A DNA stretch of 6,278 nt from Candidatus Geothermarchaeota archaeon. GTDB taxonomy: Archaea; Thermoproteota; Nitrososphaeria; Geothermarchaeales; JAUWBL01. The stretch covers positions 1 through 6,278 of the forward strand of contig JAUWBL010000066.1 of NCBI GenBank assembly GCA_030601715.1. The letters run 5' to 3'. A model generated the notes under the pieces. The model was not told the origin of the DNA and made no database searches. It saw only the letters and a program-made list of their open reading frames with translations. Shown one piece after another: positions 1 to 5,153 of this stretch; position 1 is the first letter of the stretch, and the number at the start of each line of letters is the position of its first letter. The position numbers and the translations under genes were made by a program.

Positions 1-61
1 CGCTGAGGCTCTCCTGCAAGGATGCGAAAGGCTCATATTCCATATGCTGGATGTTGATGTT

Positions 62-265
62 ATGCCAGTAGCCAAGATCATCGAGTTGGTCGGCAGCTCC
101 CCCAAAAGCTTTGAGGATGCGGTTGCACAGGCTCTCAAAGAGGCCGCGAAGACGGTGAAAGACATCCGAGGAGTCGAGGTGATGGGGTTCACGGCCAAGG
201 TGGACGGCGACAGAATTTCCGAGTTCAGGGCCGACGTGAAGATCGCCTTCGGGGTAAAGAGATAG
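62..265 (+). CDS. Dodecin-family small protein
   Basis: This encodes a 67-residue protein with the dodecin layout. A first beta strand (MPVAKIIELVG) is followed by the hallmark SSPKSFEDAV turn and a single amphipathic helix, then two more strands (GVEVMGFTAKV and EFRADVKIAFGV). Dodecins form hollow 12-mers in the cytoplasm that store flavins or other ligands. I chose ATG 62 because family members begin with this first strand; an in-frame ATG at 44 would add six residues with no family match. The position where the halobacterial flavin-binding dodecin has its stacking Trp is a Gly here (DIRGVEV). Flavin binding is therefore uncertain, and the protein may belong to the Trp-less, calcium-dodecin-like branch. 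No clear TATA box is visible in the 61 upstream bases, so it could be the last gene of an upstream unit. The family call is firm; the ligand is unknown. Confidence 0.88.
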   Translation: MPVAKIIELVGSSPKSFEDAVAQALKEAAKTVKDIRGVEVMGFTAKVDGDRISEFRADVKIAFGVKR

Positions 266-277
266 GCGAGTCCTCCG

Positions 278-289
278 GGCTGATCAGCC
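278..289. repeat. Perfect 12-bp palindrome after dodecin gene
   Basis: GGCTGATCAGCC is a perfect 12-bp palindrome that begins 12 bp after the dodecin stop codon. It could form a small hairpin and act in 3'-end formation, but no T-rich run follows. The length is near what chance produces in GC-rich DNA, so no function is claimed. Confidence 0.3.
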
Positions 290-412
290 GCCTGCAGATG
301 AGGCGACGAGCGTATTCCCCACGGCCTGTGCTGTTAACCCGGCGATAACCGTCATGTCCATGGCGCGTCGTACGGCTGAATTCGTTGCCTCAAGGCTGCG
401 ATCCAGCTCCAT
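284..412 (-). CDS. Possible small hypothetical protein (42 aa)
   Basis: This short ATG-initiated frame lies in the roughly 200-bp gap between the dodecin gene and the glycosidase gene and is convergent with the dodecin gene. The product would start MELDRSLEATNSAVRRAMD and end in a mildly hydrophobic Ala/Val/Gly-rich tail. I do not recognise it. Its composition looks more protein-like than the shadow frames, with alternating charged and small residues and a GC-rich third position. No convincing TATA box or ribosome binding site is visible upstream, and the stop codon lies inside the 278-289 palindrome. It may be a real small protein, the tail of a decayed gene, or chance. The rest of the gap (413-467) shows nothing else. 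Confidence 0.25.
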   Translation of the reverse strand: MELDRSLEATNSAVRRAMDMTVIAGLTAQAVGNTLVASSAGG

Positions 413-482
413 CCCATCGTGAAGGGGCTCCTGGTAGCATGGTCTGAGTGTTCAGGTTCGGAATCTGGTGGTGCAGGCGACG

Positions 483-1754
483 ATGAACTTCATGAGAACT
501 GCGGGACGTCTTGGTATCGTGAAGGATGCTCTGGCCCAACTCCTTGCCAAGGTCAGAGCGTTTCGACCTGCGCTCAGCCTCACTGGTCTGGTGGAGGCAG
601 AGGAGCGTCTGCTGCGACAGCTGGAGGGGGGGTTTGAGCCGGGAGGACCATACAGGGGGGTTTGGGTTAGGGATGCCTACTTCCTTGGATCCTTCCTGCT
701 GGAGAAAGGGAGAACCCATGCCGTTGCTCGGATGGCGGAGGTACTCTCGAGCCATCAGATAGGTTCGGGGGGCACGCTGGTCCACGGCAGAGGGTCGCCC
801 AAGACTGGGTTCGAGCCTCGGAAGATGGACATGCAGCTTGTGAGCGAGTTCGAGGGGGGTCTCCCCACGAGCGTGCACGAGGGCATTGACGAGGTTTATG
901 GCTTCTACCCCGACATCGACTCGACGTGCCTCTTCGTCGCCCTGCTCGGGAAGCTGATCGACCATACGGGCAGTAGGGCGCTGGCGGAGACCTACCTCCC
1001 TGCCATCGAAAGGGCTCTCCGATACGTTGGCAGCCGGGACACCGATGGGGACTTGTTGCCTGAGCAGCTCGAGAACGAGGACTGGGCCGACAACCTCCTG
1101 AGAAGCGGCAACGTCACCTACTCCCAAGCGACCTACCTCCTGGCTCTCGACCACGCCGTCCGTGTCCATGAGCTTCTAGGAGCAGGCGACGAGGCAGAAG
1201 AGACGAGGAACACCTTTCTTGAGACCCGTAAAGCCGTGGATGGAAAGCTCTGGGTGGGGGACCGATATGTCGATTCTATCGACATTTACGGCTCCTACAT
1301 CCCCACGGCCTCACAGGACACGTCCCTCCTCCTCTTAGTCCCCGGTGCTGATCAAGCCCGAGCCGTCCGACATCTGGAGTACCTCTGGGAGGAACTGTGG
1401 ACGGCTAAGGGTCCCTTGAACCTAGTTCCAGCCAGGGCGGAGTGCGCCCCTCGCAGACTGAGGCCCCACGACTATCAGAACTCCACTGTATGGCCTTGGT
1501 TTACCGCTGTGCATTGCGAGTCAACATTGAAGTTTGGGAAGGTTGACCAGGCCTCTCAGCTGTTGCGGGTCGTCTTCCCCTACTCCTTTTTCGAGTGGTA
1601 CGACCCCTTCAACGTGAGGCGCAGGGGATTCTACCCCTTCAGGACATCGGCCGCGGCTGTCCTCTCAGTTGCCAGACAGAACACGGAAGAGCTGGGCTTA
1701 GGTCAAGCGGCTGCCAAGAATCAATCACACGAGCTAGGATCCATGACCGTTTAG
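483..1754 (+). CDS. Six-hairpin glycosidase-like protein (amylo-alpha-1,6-glucosidase/GH15-like fold)
   Basis: The protein is about 423 residues with no signal peptide or membrane segment, so it is probably cytoplasmic. It has the feel of an alpha/alpha-barrel glycosidase: helical pairs separated by loops carrying aromatic and acidic residues. Recognisable spots, numbered from GTG 468, are GVWVRDAYF (about 64-72), which is the W-x-RD sugar-binding loop of GH15/glycogen-debranching catalytic domains; YGFYPDIDST (about 144-153); ENEDWADN (about 202-209), a common site for a catalytic acid; NSTVWPWFTAVHCE (about 338-351); and FFEWYDP (about 374-380). The substrate cannot be told, but an alpha-glucan or an alpha-glucoside compatible solute is plausible. 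ATG 483 is preferred because GGTGGTG lies about 9 bp upstream; GTG 468 and ATG 492 are alternatives. No sugar-related neighbour is visible. The stop overlaps the convergent asparagine synthetase gene by 4 bp. A large minus-strand open frame inside it is a shadow. Confidence 0.8.
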   Translation: MNFMRTAGRLGIVKDALAQLLAKVRAFRPALSLTGLVEAEERLLRQLEGGFEPGGPYRGVWVRDAYFLGSFLLEKGRTHAVARMAEVLSSHQIGSGGTLVHGRGSPKTGFEPRKMDMQLVSEFEGGLPTSVHEGIDEVYGFYPDIDSTCLFVALLGKLIDHTGSRALAETYLPAIERALRYVGSRDTDGDLLPEQLENEDWADNLLRSGNVTYSQATYLLALDHAVRVHELLGAGDEAEETRNTFLETRKAVDGKLWVGDRYVDSIDIYGSYIPTASQDTSLLLLVPGADQARAVRHLEYLWEELWTAKGPLNLVPARAECAPRRLRPHDYQNSTVWPWFTAVHCESTLKFGKVDQASQLLRVVFPYSFFEWYDPFNVRRRGFYPFRTSAAAVLSVARQNTEELGLGQAAAKNQSHELGSMTV

Positions 1755-2734
1755 AGGGAGGCGATCCCCGGTACCTTGGGGAAGGGGACGGCGTCCCAGA
1801 TGTTCTCAACCCCGCAGATGTAGCGAGTGAGCCGTTCTATGCCGATGCCGAAGCCAGCTGAACGCCGAATGCCTTCCCGTAGCATGTCCAAGTACCAGCC
1901 GTACTGGCTGGGATCCTGGCCCGTCGCCCGCATGCGAGCCAAGACTCCTTCCAATTGGTACTCCCGTTCGCCCCCCGAGACCGCCTCGCCGAAGCCTTCG
2001 GGATACATGAGGTCAAAGTCTCTGAGTATACCTGGTCTCTCCGGGTCTTCGAGGTCATAGAAGCCCCTCGCCGTAAGAGGGTAGTCGTAGATCCAGAAGG
2101 GCTCGTCGAACATCGCCGAAAGGGCCTCCTCGGCATCCCATGGTATCTCCTCCTCCCGGCGGACCTCAAACCCCTCGGATCGAAGGAGGTCGACGGCCTC
2201 AGCGTGACTCATCCTTCTGAAGGGCGGTGAATGGCTCCTCAGCTCTCTCCCCAAACGTTTGAGGTCCTCGGCGCGCTGCCTCTTGACCCGGTCACACACG
2301 TAGTGGACCATCCGCTCGCCAAGCTCCATGACGTCGAAGTAAGAGACCTCGGCGACCTCCAGGTCTAGCTGCCTGAACTCGGACAGATGGCGCCCCGTGG
2401 CTAGCGTAGCCTCGGGCTCCAGGCGGACGTTCGGCGAGAGCGCGAAAGTCTTGTCGAGGCTTGAAATCACCATCTGCTTGTAGAGTATCATGCTGCTCAT
2501 GATCTTGAATCGGTGGCCGTAGTAGTCGAAGGAGACCTGCCTGGCGCCCCTTATGCCGGGGTCGGTCACGGGTCCGATGATGGGCGCCAGTATCTCGACG
2601 AATCCCTCCCCCCTGAGAAAGTCCCTGAGCCCCGAGAGCACCTCATCCTGAATCCTCAGGACGCTCCTCATCTTCGGCTTCTTGATGTCCCTGAAGCGCT
2701 TCCGCAGGAAGCTCTCAATCTCTACGCGATCCAT
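1751..2734 (-). CDS. Archaeal asparagine synthetase related to AsnRS/AspRS (class II synthetase core only)
   Basis: The product is 327 residues and is a bare class II catalytic core. The OB-fold anticodon-binding domain of AsnRS/AspRS is missing. Visible in order, numbered from ATG 2734, are a motif 1 region (APIIGPVTDPGIRG, about 50-63); motif 2 with NVRLEPE (R104, E106) and GRHLSEFRQLDLEVAE (about 114-129); and motif 3 with GFGIGIERLTRYICG (about 294-308). This matches the archaeal AS-AR type known from Pyrococcus abyssi, which makes asparagine from aspartate, ATP and ammonia through aspartyl-adenylate rather than charging tRNA. ATG 2734 is chosen because minus-strand GAGG lies 9 bp upstream and a TATA-like CTTATATG sits at about -46. 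An in-frame ATG at 2779 (15 residues longer) would overlap that TATA box. The gene is divergent from an Lrp/AsnC regulator. A tRNA-charging or other amide-forming role is the main alternative. Confidence 0.85.
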   Translation of the reverse strand: MDRVEIESFLRKRFRDIKKPKMRSVLRIQDEVLSGLRDFLRGEGFVEILAPIIGPVTDPGIRGARQVSFDYYGHRFKIMSSMILYKQMVISSLDKTFALSPNVRLEPEATLATGRHLSEFRQLDLEVAEVSYFDVMELGERMVHYVCDRVKRQRAEDLKRLGRELRSHSPPFRRMSHAEAVDLLRSEGFEVRREEEIPWDAEEALSAMFDEPFWIYDYPLTARGFYDLEDPERPGILRDFDLMYPEGFGEAVSGGEREYQLEGVLARMRATGQDPSQYGWYLDMLREGIRRSAGFGIGIERLTRYICGVENIWDAVPFPKVPGIASL

Positions 2735-2776
2735 GACCACGGGCCTCACGAAACTTACAAGTATCTCCTGAGGCAC

Positions 2777-2784
2777 CATATAAG
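2777..2784 (-). promoter_or_regulatory. TATA-like promoter of the asparagine synthetase gene
   Basis: On the minus strand CTTATATG is preceded by A-rich GAAAAT, which resembles an archaeal BRE plus TATA box. Transcription would be expected to begin near 2755, leaving a leader of about 20 nt that contains GAGG before ATG 2734. This geometry supports the shorter start. It is inferred from sequence alone. Confidence 0.5.
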
Positions 2785-2818
2785 ATTTTCAGCAGGCGCT
2801 GATCATTTTACGAATCTT
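2782..2818. promoter_or_regulatory. Nested inverted repeats between divergent promoters (candidate Lrp operator)
   Basis: Two inverted repeats lie between the back-to-back TATA boxes. The outer arms are AAGATT (2782-2787) and AATCTT (2813-2818). The inner arms are TCAGC (2789-2793) and GCTGA (2798-2802), separated by AGGC. They overlap the BRE side of the synthetase promoter and sit just upstream of the regulator's TATA box. That is where an Lrp/AsnC dimer or octamer could control both genes. The arms are short, so chance is not excluded. Confidence 0.35.
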
Positions 2819-2819
2819 G

Positions 2820-2827
2820 TTATATAT
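2820..2827 (+). promoter_or_regulatory. TATA box of the Lrp/AsnC-family gene
   Basis: TTATATAT is the strongest TATA-like stretch in this gap. Its centre is about 40 bp before TTG 2864, which predicts a transcript start near 2850 and a very short leader of about 14 nt. The element is near-symmetric, so it could also support some minus-strand initiation. Confidence 0.5.
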
Positions 2828-2863
2828 GGGAACCTCATATCGTAATTTTTGCCGTGACATGCC

Positions 2864-3337
2864 TTGTCGATCGATGAGAAGGATCTGGAGATCCTGAGGA
2901 TCCTCCAAGAGGACGCGAAGACCCCCGTGAGGGAAATAGGCCGTCGGATCGAGGCCCCCATAACGACGGTCTACTCCCGGATCAAGAGGCTCGAGGACTC
3001 CGGCGTCATAGAGGGATACAAGCCTATCCTAGACGCCGAGAAGCTCGGGAAGCCGACGACCGCCTTCATTCTCGCCTCTTTTTCCTACAGGATGCCCGGC
3101 GTTCAGGAACCCTTGGAACAGCGCCGCATAGCGAAGGAGGTGGCGAGCTTTCGCGAGGTTCAGGAGGTTCACATCATCACGGGCGACTGGGACATCCTCA
3201 TCAAGGTGAAGGCGAGGGATGTGGCAGCCATCGGTAGGTTCATAATCGACAAGCTGAGGACTATCGGGGGAATCGAGAAGACCGTGACTTGCATGGTCTT
3301 CGACACGGCCAAGGAAACCCTCGACATCCTCCTATAG
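2864..3337 (+). CDS. Lrp/AsnC-family transcriptional regulator
   Basis: The 157-residue protein has the usual Lrp size and two-domain form. An N-terminal winged helix-turn-helix (about 4-50) begins with the typical IDEKDLEILRILQEDAKTP stretch, with recognition helix ITTVYSRIKRLEDSGVI. After a linker, a C-terminal RAM ligand-binding and oligomerisation domain (about 65-147) carries the signature TGDWDILIKVKA (about 106-117). Such proteins bind an amino acid and act as dimers to hexadecamers on DNA. TTG 2864 is the only usable start, because an in-frame TGA lies at 2855 and no in-frame ATG fits. It is divergent from an asparagine synthetase gene with a 129-bp gap, so control of that gene and of itself is the natural inference; the effector may be Asn or another amino acid. 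Family assignment is firm; target and ligand are inferred. Confidence 0.92.
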   Translation: MSIDEKDLEILRILQEDAKTPVREIGRRIEAPITTVYSRIKRLEDSGVIEGYKPILDAEKLGKPTTAFILASFSYRMPGVQEPLEQRRIAKEVASFREVQEVHIITGDWDILIKVKARDVAAIGRFIIDKLRTIGGIEKTVTCMVFDTAKETLDILL

Positions 3338-3351
3338 CTCCCAAGCGGACA

Positions 3352-3368
3352 CCCACCAAGAGGGTGGG
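3352..3368 (+). terminator. Hairpin after the Lrp/AsnC gene, possible terminator
   Basis: A 6-bp perfect stem, CCCACC/GGTGGG, with loop AAGAG begins 14 bp after the regulator's stop. No T-run follows, and archaeal termination usually relies on T-rich stretches, so it may instead be a transcript-end stabiliser or chance. The remainder of the gap to 3463 shows no gene. Confidence 0.3.
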
Positions 3369-3463
3369 AGGGCACCAGCCGCCGCAACTCTTGACGACCT
3401 TGGATAACCGAGGGAACCTGTCACCGTACGAATCAGTGTGAGAGAGCACGGTATCCGCGGTGA

Positions 3464-4019
3464 TCAGTACCCCAAGTCCAAGTCGACCAAGTTTCGGAGC
3501 TCTTGCCCCCGGATGTACCTGTTAAGATTCTCGATTCCTGCCTTCAGGCTTCTCCTGTAGGCTCCCTTGGTCCACGCAGCCCGGTGGGGAGTCGTGACGA
3601 TGTTGGGAAGCCGATGAAGCCCCGTCTTGGAAGGGGTGTGGGGGCTCGGGGGATACTCGTACCACACGTCTAGACCAGCCCCGGCGATCCAACCCTCCTC
3701 CAAAGCCCTGTGCAGTGCTTCTTCGTTCACAACTTTCCCGTCGACACGTTCACGAGAAACGCGGTTTTCTTCAGGGCTCGAAGCTCTTCGCCAGCGATGA
3801 GAGACCTAGTCTCCTCCGTGAGGGGCAGGGTCAGAACGACGAAATCCGCCAGTGAGAGGACTCGCCTAAGCTCATTCGTCCCAGCGACCTCGATCTCTCG
3901 GCCGTTGACGGTCGCGCCCCGCCAGTTGGCGGCCTGCAGAGCTGTTGCCAAGAGCGCGAGGCCCGGGTTTCGGCGATTGTGGATCCAAGTCGGAGACTCG
4001 CCTCAGAAATCGTCATGTA
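3464..4019 (-). pseudogene. Decayed D-2-hydroxyacid dehydrogenase (SerA/GyaR superfamily) remnant
   Basis: Two minus-strand frames join into the C-terminal half of an NAD-dependent D-2-hydroxyacid dehydrogenase. The upstream piece (about 3951-3727) has LADFVVLTLPLTEETRSLI and KKTAFLVNVSTGK. The downstream piece (3730-3464) continues with VNEEALHRALEEGWIAGAGL, DVWYEYPP and NIVTTPHRAAWT, which contains the catalytic His. The pieces are offset by one missing base near 3730; adding one A to GGGAAAG restores TGKVVNEEAL. The N-terminal substrate domain is absent, because trpY ends directly upstream at 4026. The GxGxxG dinucleotide motif cannot be recognised, the frame upstream has a TGA (DDF-stop-GESPTW at about 4005), and the catalytic Arg of the usual NVSRG motif is Thr. 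With these losses it cannot make a working enzyme. The original substrate is unknown; 3-phosphoglycerate, glyoxylate or another 2-keto acid are possible. Confidence 0.82.
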
Positions 4020-4025
4020 GCCAGC

Positions 4026-4544
4026 TTAGGATATCGAGACTTTCTCCACTCCTTCGATCTTGAGGATCTTCGGTATCAGTCGGCCGGGAACCTCCTTCCC
4101 GATTATTAAGGTAAGCTTGGGGCGTGGGTAGAGCTCGGGATCGTCGGCTATCACCTGTCGGATGCTGATTCCTTCCTCCGCGATGAGGGAGGCCACAGCG
4201 GCCACGATGCCTACCGTCCCTGGATCCGCCTCTATCTCTATGAAGCCGAATCCGAATCGATCCGCTACGTTCTTGAAGGAGGGTCCGGCGGTCGACAGCT
4301 TGGTGTAGATCTCCCTCAGTTCAGGGTCGGCCAAGATCGACTCGACGGTTCTCCCCACGACCCTGCGATCCACCGCTAGGGCCTTGGCTATCTTGGCGGG
4401 GGTCATCTCAATGGGGCCGCAGTAAATGCGGCCATCGGTTCCGACAGTGAGTCCGAGCTCTAGGATCGCACGAGCCACCCTGAGCTGAGCAGGGTAATCC
4501 CTCAATCGTTTCTCCACGACACTCCACAACGAACGAACCCTCAA
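4026..4544 (-). CDS. trpY: TrpY-type regulator of amino acid metabolism, HTH plus ACT domain (COG2150)
   Basis: The 172-residue protein has an N-terminal helical DNA-binding part. It includes DYPAQLRVARAILELGLTV (about 16-34), then GRIYCGPIEMTPAKIAKALA and VDRRVVGRTVESIL (about 38-71). A C-terminal ACT domain follows (about 100-172), with FGFIEIEADPGTVGIVAAVA, EEGISIRQVIADDPEL and IPKILKIEGVEKVSI. This is the architecture of Methanothermobacter TrpY, a tryptophan-sensing repressor that acts on TGTACA boxes. Two such boxes lie directly before this gene and before divergent trpB2, so autoregulation and trpB2 control are the expected roles. The start is TTG 4544, which would be nearly leaderless from the shared AT-rich box about 30 bp away. 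TTG 4529, with GAGG 9 bp upstream, is an alternative that fits relatives beginning MW. Downstream on the same strand lies a dehydrogenase pseudogene. Confidence 0.87.
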   Translation of the reverse strand: MRVRSLWSVVEKRLRDYPAQLRVARAILELGLTVGTDGRIYCGPIEMTPAKIAKALAVDRRVVGRTVESILADPELREIYTKLSTAGPSFKNVADRFGFGFIEIEADPGTVGIVAAVASLIAEEGISIRQVIADDPELYPRPKLTLIIGKEVPGRLIPKILKIEGVEKVSIS

Positions 4545-4560
4545 TGTACAGAAGTGTACA
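4545..4560. promoter_or_regulatory. Tandem TRP boxes (TGTACA x2), TrpY operator
   Basis: TGTACAGAAGTGTACA contains two palindromic TGTACA hexamers 4 bp apart. TGTACA is the published TRP box consensus bound by TrpY in Methanothermobacter, including upstream of trpB2. The boxes cover the predicted trpY transcription start and abut the BRE side of the trpB2 TATA box, so occupancy could block both promoters. The match in sequence, position and neighbouring gene is strong; binding itself is inferred. Confidence 0.82.
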
Positions 4561-4584
4561 GCAAAGCCTTAAATATTTGTTTAG
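4561..4584. promoter_or_regulatory. Shared divergent promoter core of trpY and trpB2
   Basis: For the plus strand, GCAAAG (BRE-like) precedes CTTAAATA at 4568-4575, predicting a trpB2 start near 4597 and a leader of about 38 nt. The core AAATATTT (4571-4578) is palindromic and reads as a TATA-like box on the minus strand as well, about 29 bp from the trpY TTG. One AT-rich element therefore seems to serve both genes. Confidence 0.65.
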
Positions 4585-4591
4585 GGTCATT

Positions 4592-4603
4592 CGATAGGTA
4601 TCG
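4592..4603. repeat. Inverted repeat CGATA-GG-TATCG at the predicted trpB2 transcription start
   Basis: A perfect 5-bp-arm inverted repeat with a GG spacer falls at the position where trpB2 transcription should begin, about 25 bp from the TATA centre. It could be an extra regulator site or part of an initiator. It does not resemble TGTACA, and the short length makes chance possible. Confidence 0.3.
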
Positions 4604-4622
4604 TGGGACCGTGCTGAGTGTT

Positions 4623-4628
4623 GAGGTG
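4623..4628 (+). promoter_or_regulatory. Ribosome binding site deciding the trpB2 start
   Basis: GAGGTG matches the archaeal Shine-Dalgarno core and lies 6 bp before ATG 4635. It fixes this start. The in-frame GTG at 4554 would place the start inside the TRP boxes and upstream of the TATA box, so it is excluded. Confidence 0.75.
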
Positions 4629-4634
4629 CAGAAG

Positions 4635-5141
4635 ATGAGTCAAGTCAAGGTTGTCCTGACAGAAGAGGAGATACCTAGGCAGTGGTACAACATCGTGCCG
4701 GACCTACCCGCTCCGTTGCCTCCATTCATAAACCCGGTGACAAGGGAACCTGTGCGACCCGAAGAGCTGGCATTCCTGTTCGCCAAGGAGTGCATGAAGC
4801 AGGAGGGCAGCCAGGAGCGCTGGATAGACATACCCCATGAGGTACGTGAGGCGTACAGGTCTTGGAGGCCGACGCCCCTGTACAGAGCGACTCACCTTGA
4901 GAAGTACCTCAAGACTCCGGCCAAGATCTACTACAAGTATGAAGGGGTTAGCCCCCCAGGAAGCCACAAGCCGAACACAGCCGTAGCCCAAGCCTACTAC
5001 ATCATGAAGGAGGGCATGGAAAGGATCACGACGGAGACCGGTGCAGGTCAGTGGGGCTGTGCGCTGGCGTTCAGCAGCATGTTTTTCGGGATGGAATCGA
5101 CCGTCTACATGGTCGCTGCAAGCTATCATCAGAAGCCCTAA
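4635..5141 (+). CDS. trpB2: Tryptophan synthase beta chain, TrpB2 class: N-terminal part ending at in-frame TAA
   Basis: These 168 residues are the front of a TrpB2, the PLP enzyme that joins indole and serine to make tryptophan. Typical TrpB2 features are the extended start ending in EEIPRQWYNIVPDLP, then WRPTPLYRA (about 78-86), KYEGVSPPGSHKPNTAVAQA (101-120) with the PLP Schiff-base lysine K112, and TETGAGQWG (133-141) with the catalytic Glu E134. The frame then reaches SYHQKP and a TAA at codon 169, where relatives continue with Tyr-Arg-Arg (QKPYRR-V-MMETWG). Reading continues in the same frame beyond the stop, so a single C-to-A change in TAC would explain it. On its own this part lacks the phosphate-binding loop and most of the fold and cannot be active. 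It could be a real nonsense mutation, a base error, read-through, or half of a split gene. Confidence 0.85.
   Translation: MSQVKVVLTEEEIPRQWYNIVPDLPAPLPPFINPVTREPVRPEELAFLFAKECMKQEGSQERWIDIPHEVREAYRSWRPTPLYRATHLEKYLKTPAKIYYKYEGVSPPGSHKPNTAVAQAYYIMKEGMERITTETGAGQWGCALAFSSMFFGMESTVYMVAASYHQKP
5139..5141 (+). other. In-frame TAA interrupting trpB2 at a conserved Tyr codon
   Basis: The codons run agc-tat-cat-cag-aag-ccc-TAA-aga-agg-atc-att-atg-gaa, with matching TrpB2 sequence on both sides and no shift of frame. TAA is also the ordinary stop of trpY, of the asparagine synthetase gene and of trpB2 itself, so general reassignment of TAA is ruled out. It is not TAG, so pyrrolysine is not an explanation. 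Confidence 0.9.
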
Positions 5142-5153
5142 AGAAGGATCATT

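Noticed and set aside
390..1169. 259-codon open frame on the minus strand
   Set aside because: It lies antisense to the glycosidase-like gene, whose plus-strand product has clear family motifs. The minus-strand product shows no recognisable domain and reflects GC-rich codon bias.
3421..3463. TCACCG/CGGTGA inverted repeat after the dehydrogenase remnant
   Set aside because: The arms are six bases with a loop of about 31, which is readily expected by chance in GC-rich sequence.
4554..4634. Longer trpB2 start at GTG 4554
   Set aside because: It would begin inside the TRP boxes and upstream of the TATA box, and the added residues match nothing in TrpB2. ATG 4635 has a good ribosome binding site.
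4879..4884. A third TGTACA inside trpB2
   Set aside because: It is a single hexamer within the codons for the conserved PLYRA motif, which largely dictates the sequence, so it is probably coincidental.
5139..5141. Genetic code reassignment or pyrrolysine at the internal stop
   Set aside because: The codon is TAA, not TAG, and TAA serves as the normal terminator of trpY, of the asparagine synthetase gene and of trpB2 itself in this window.
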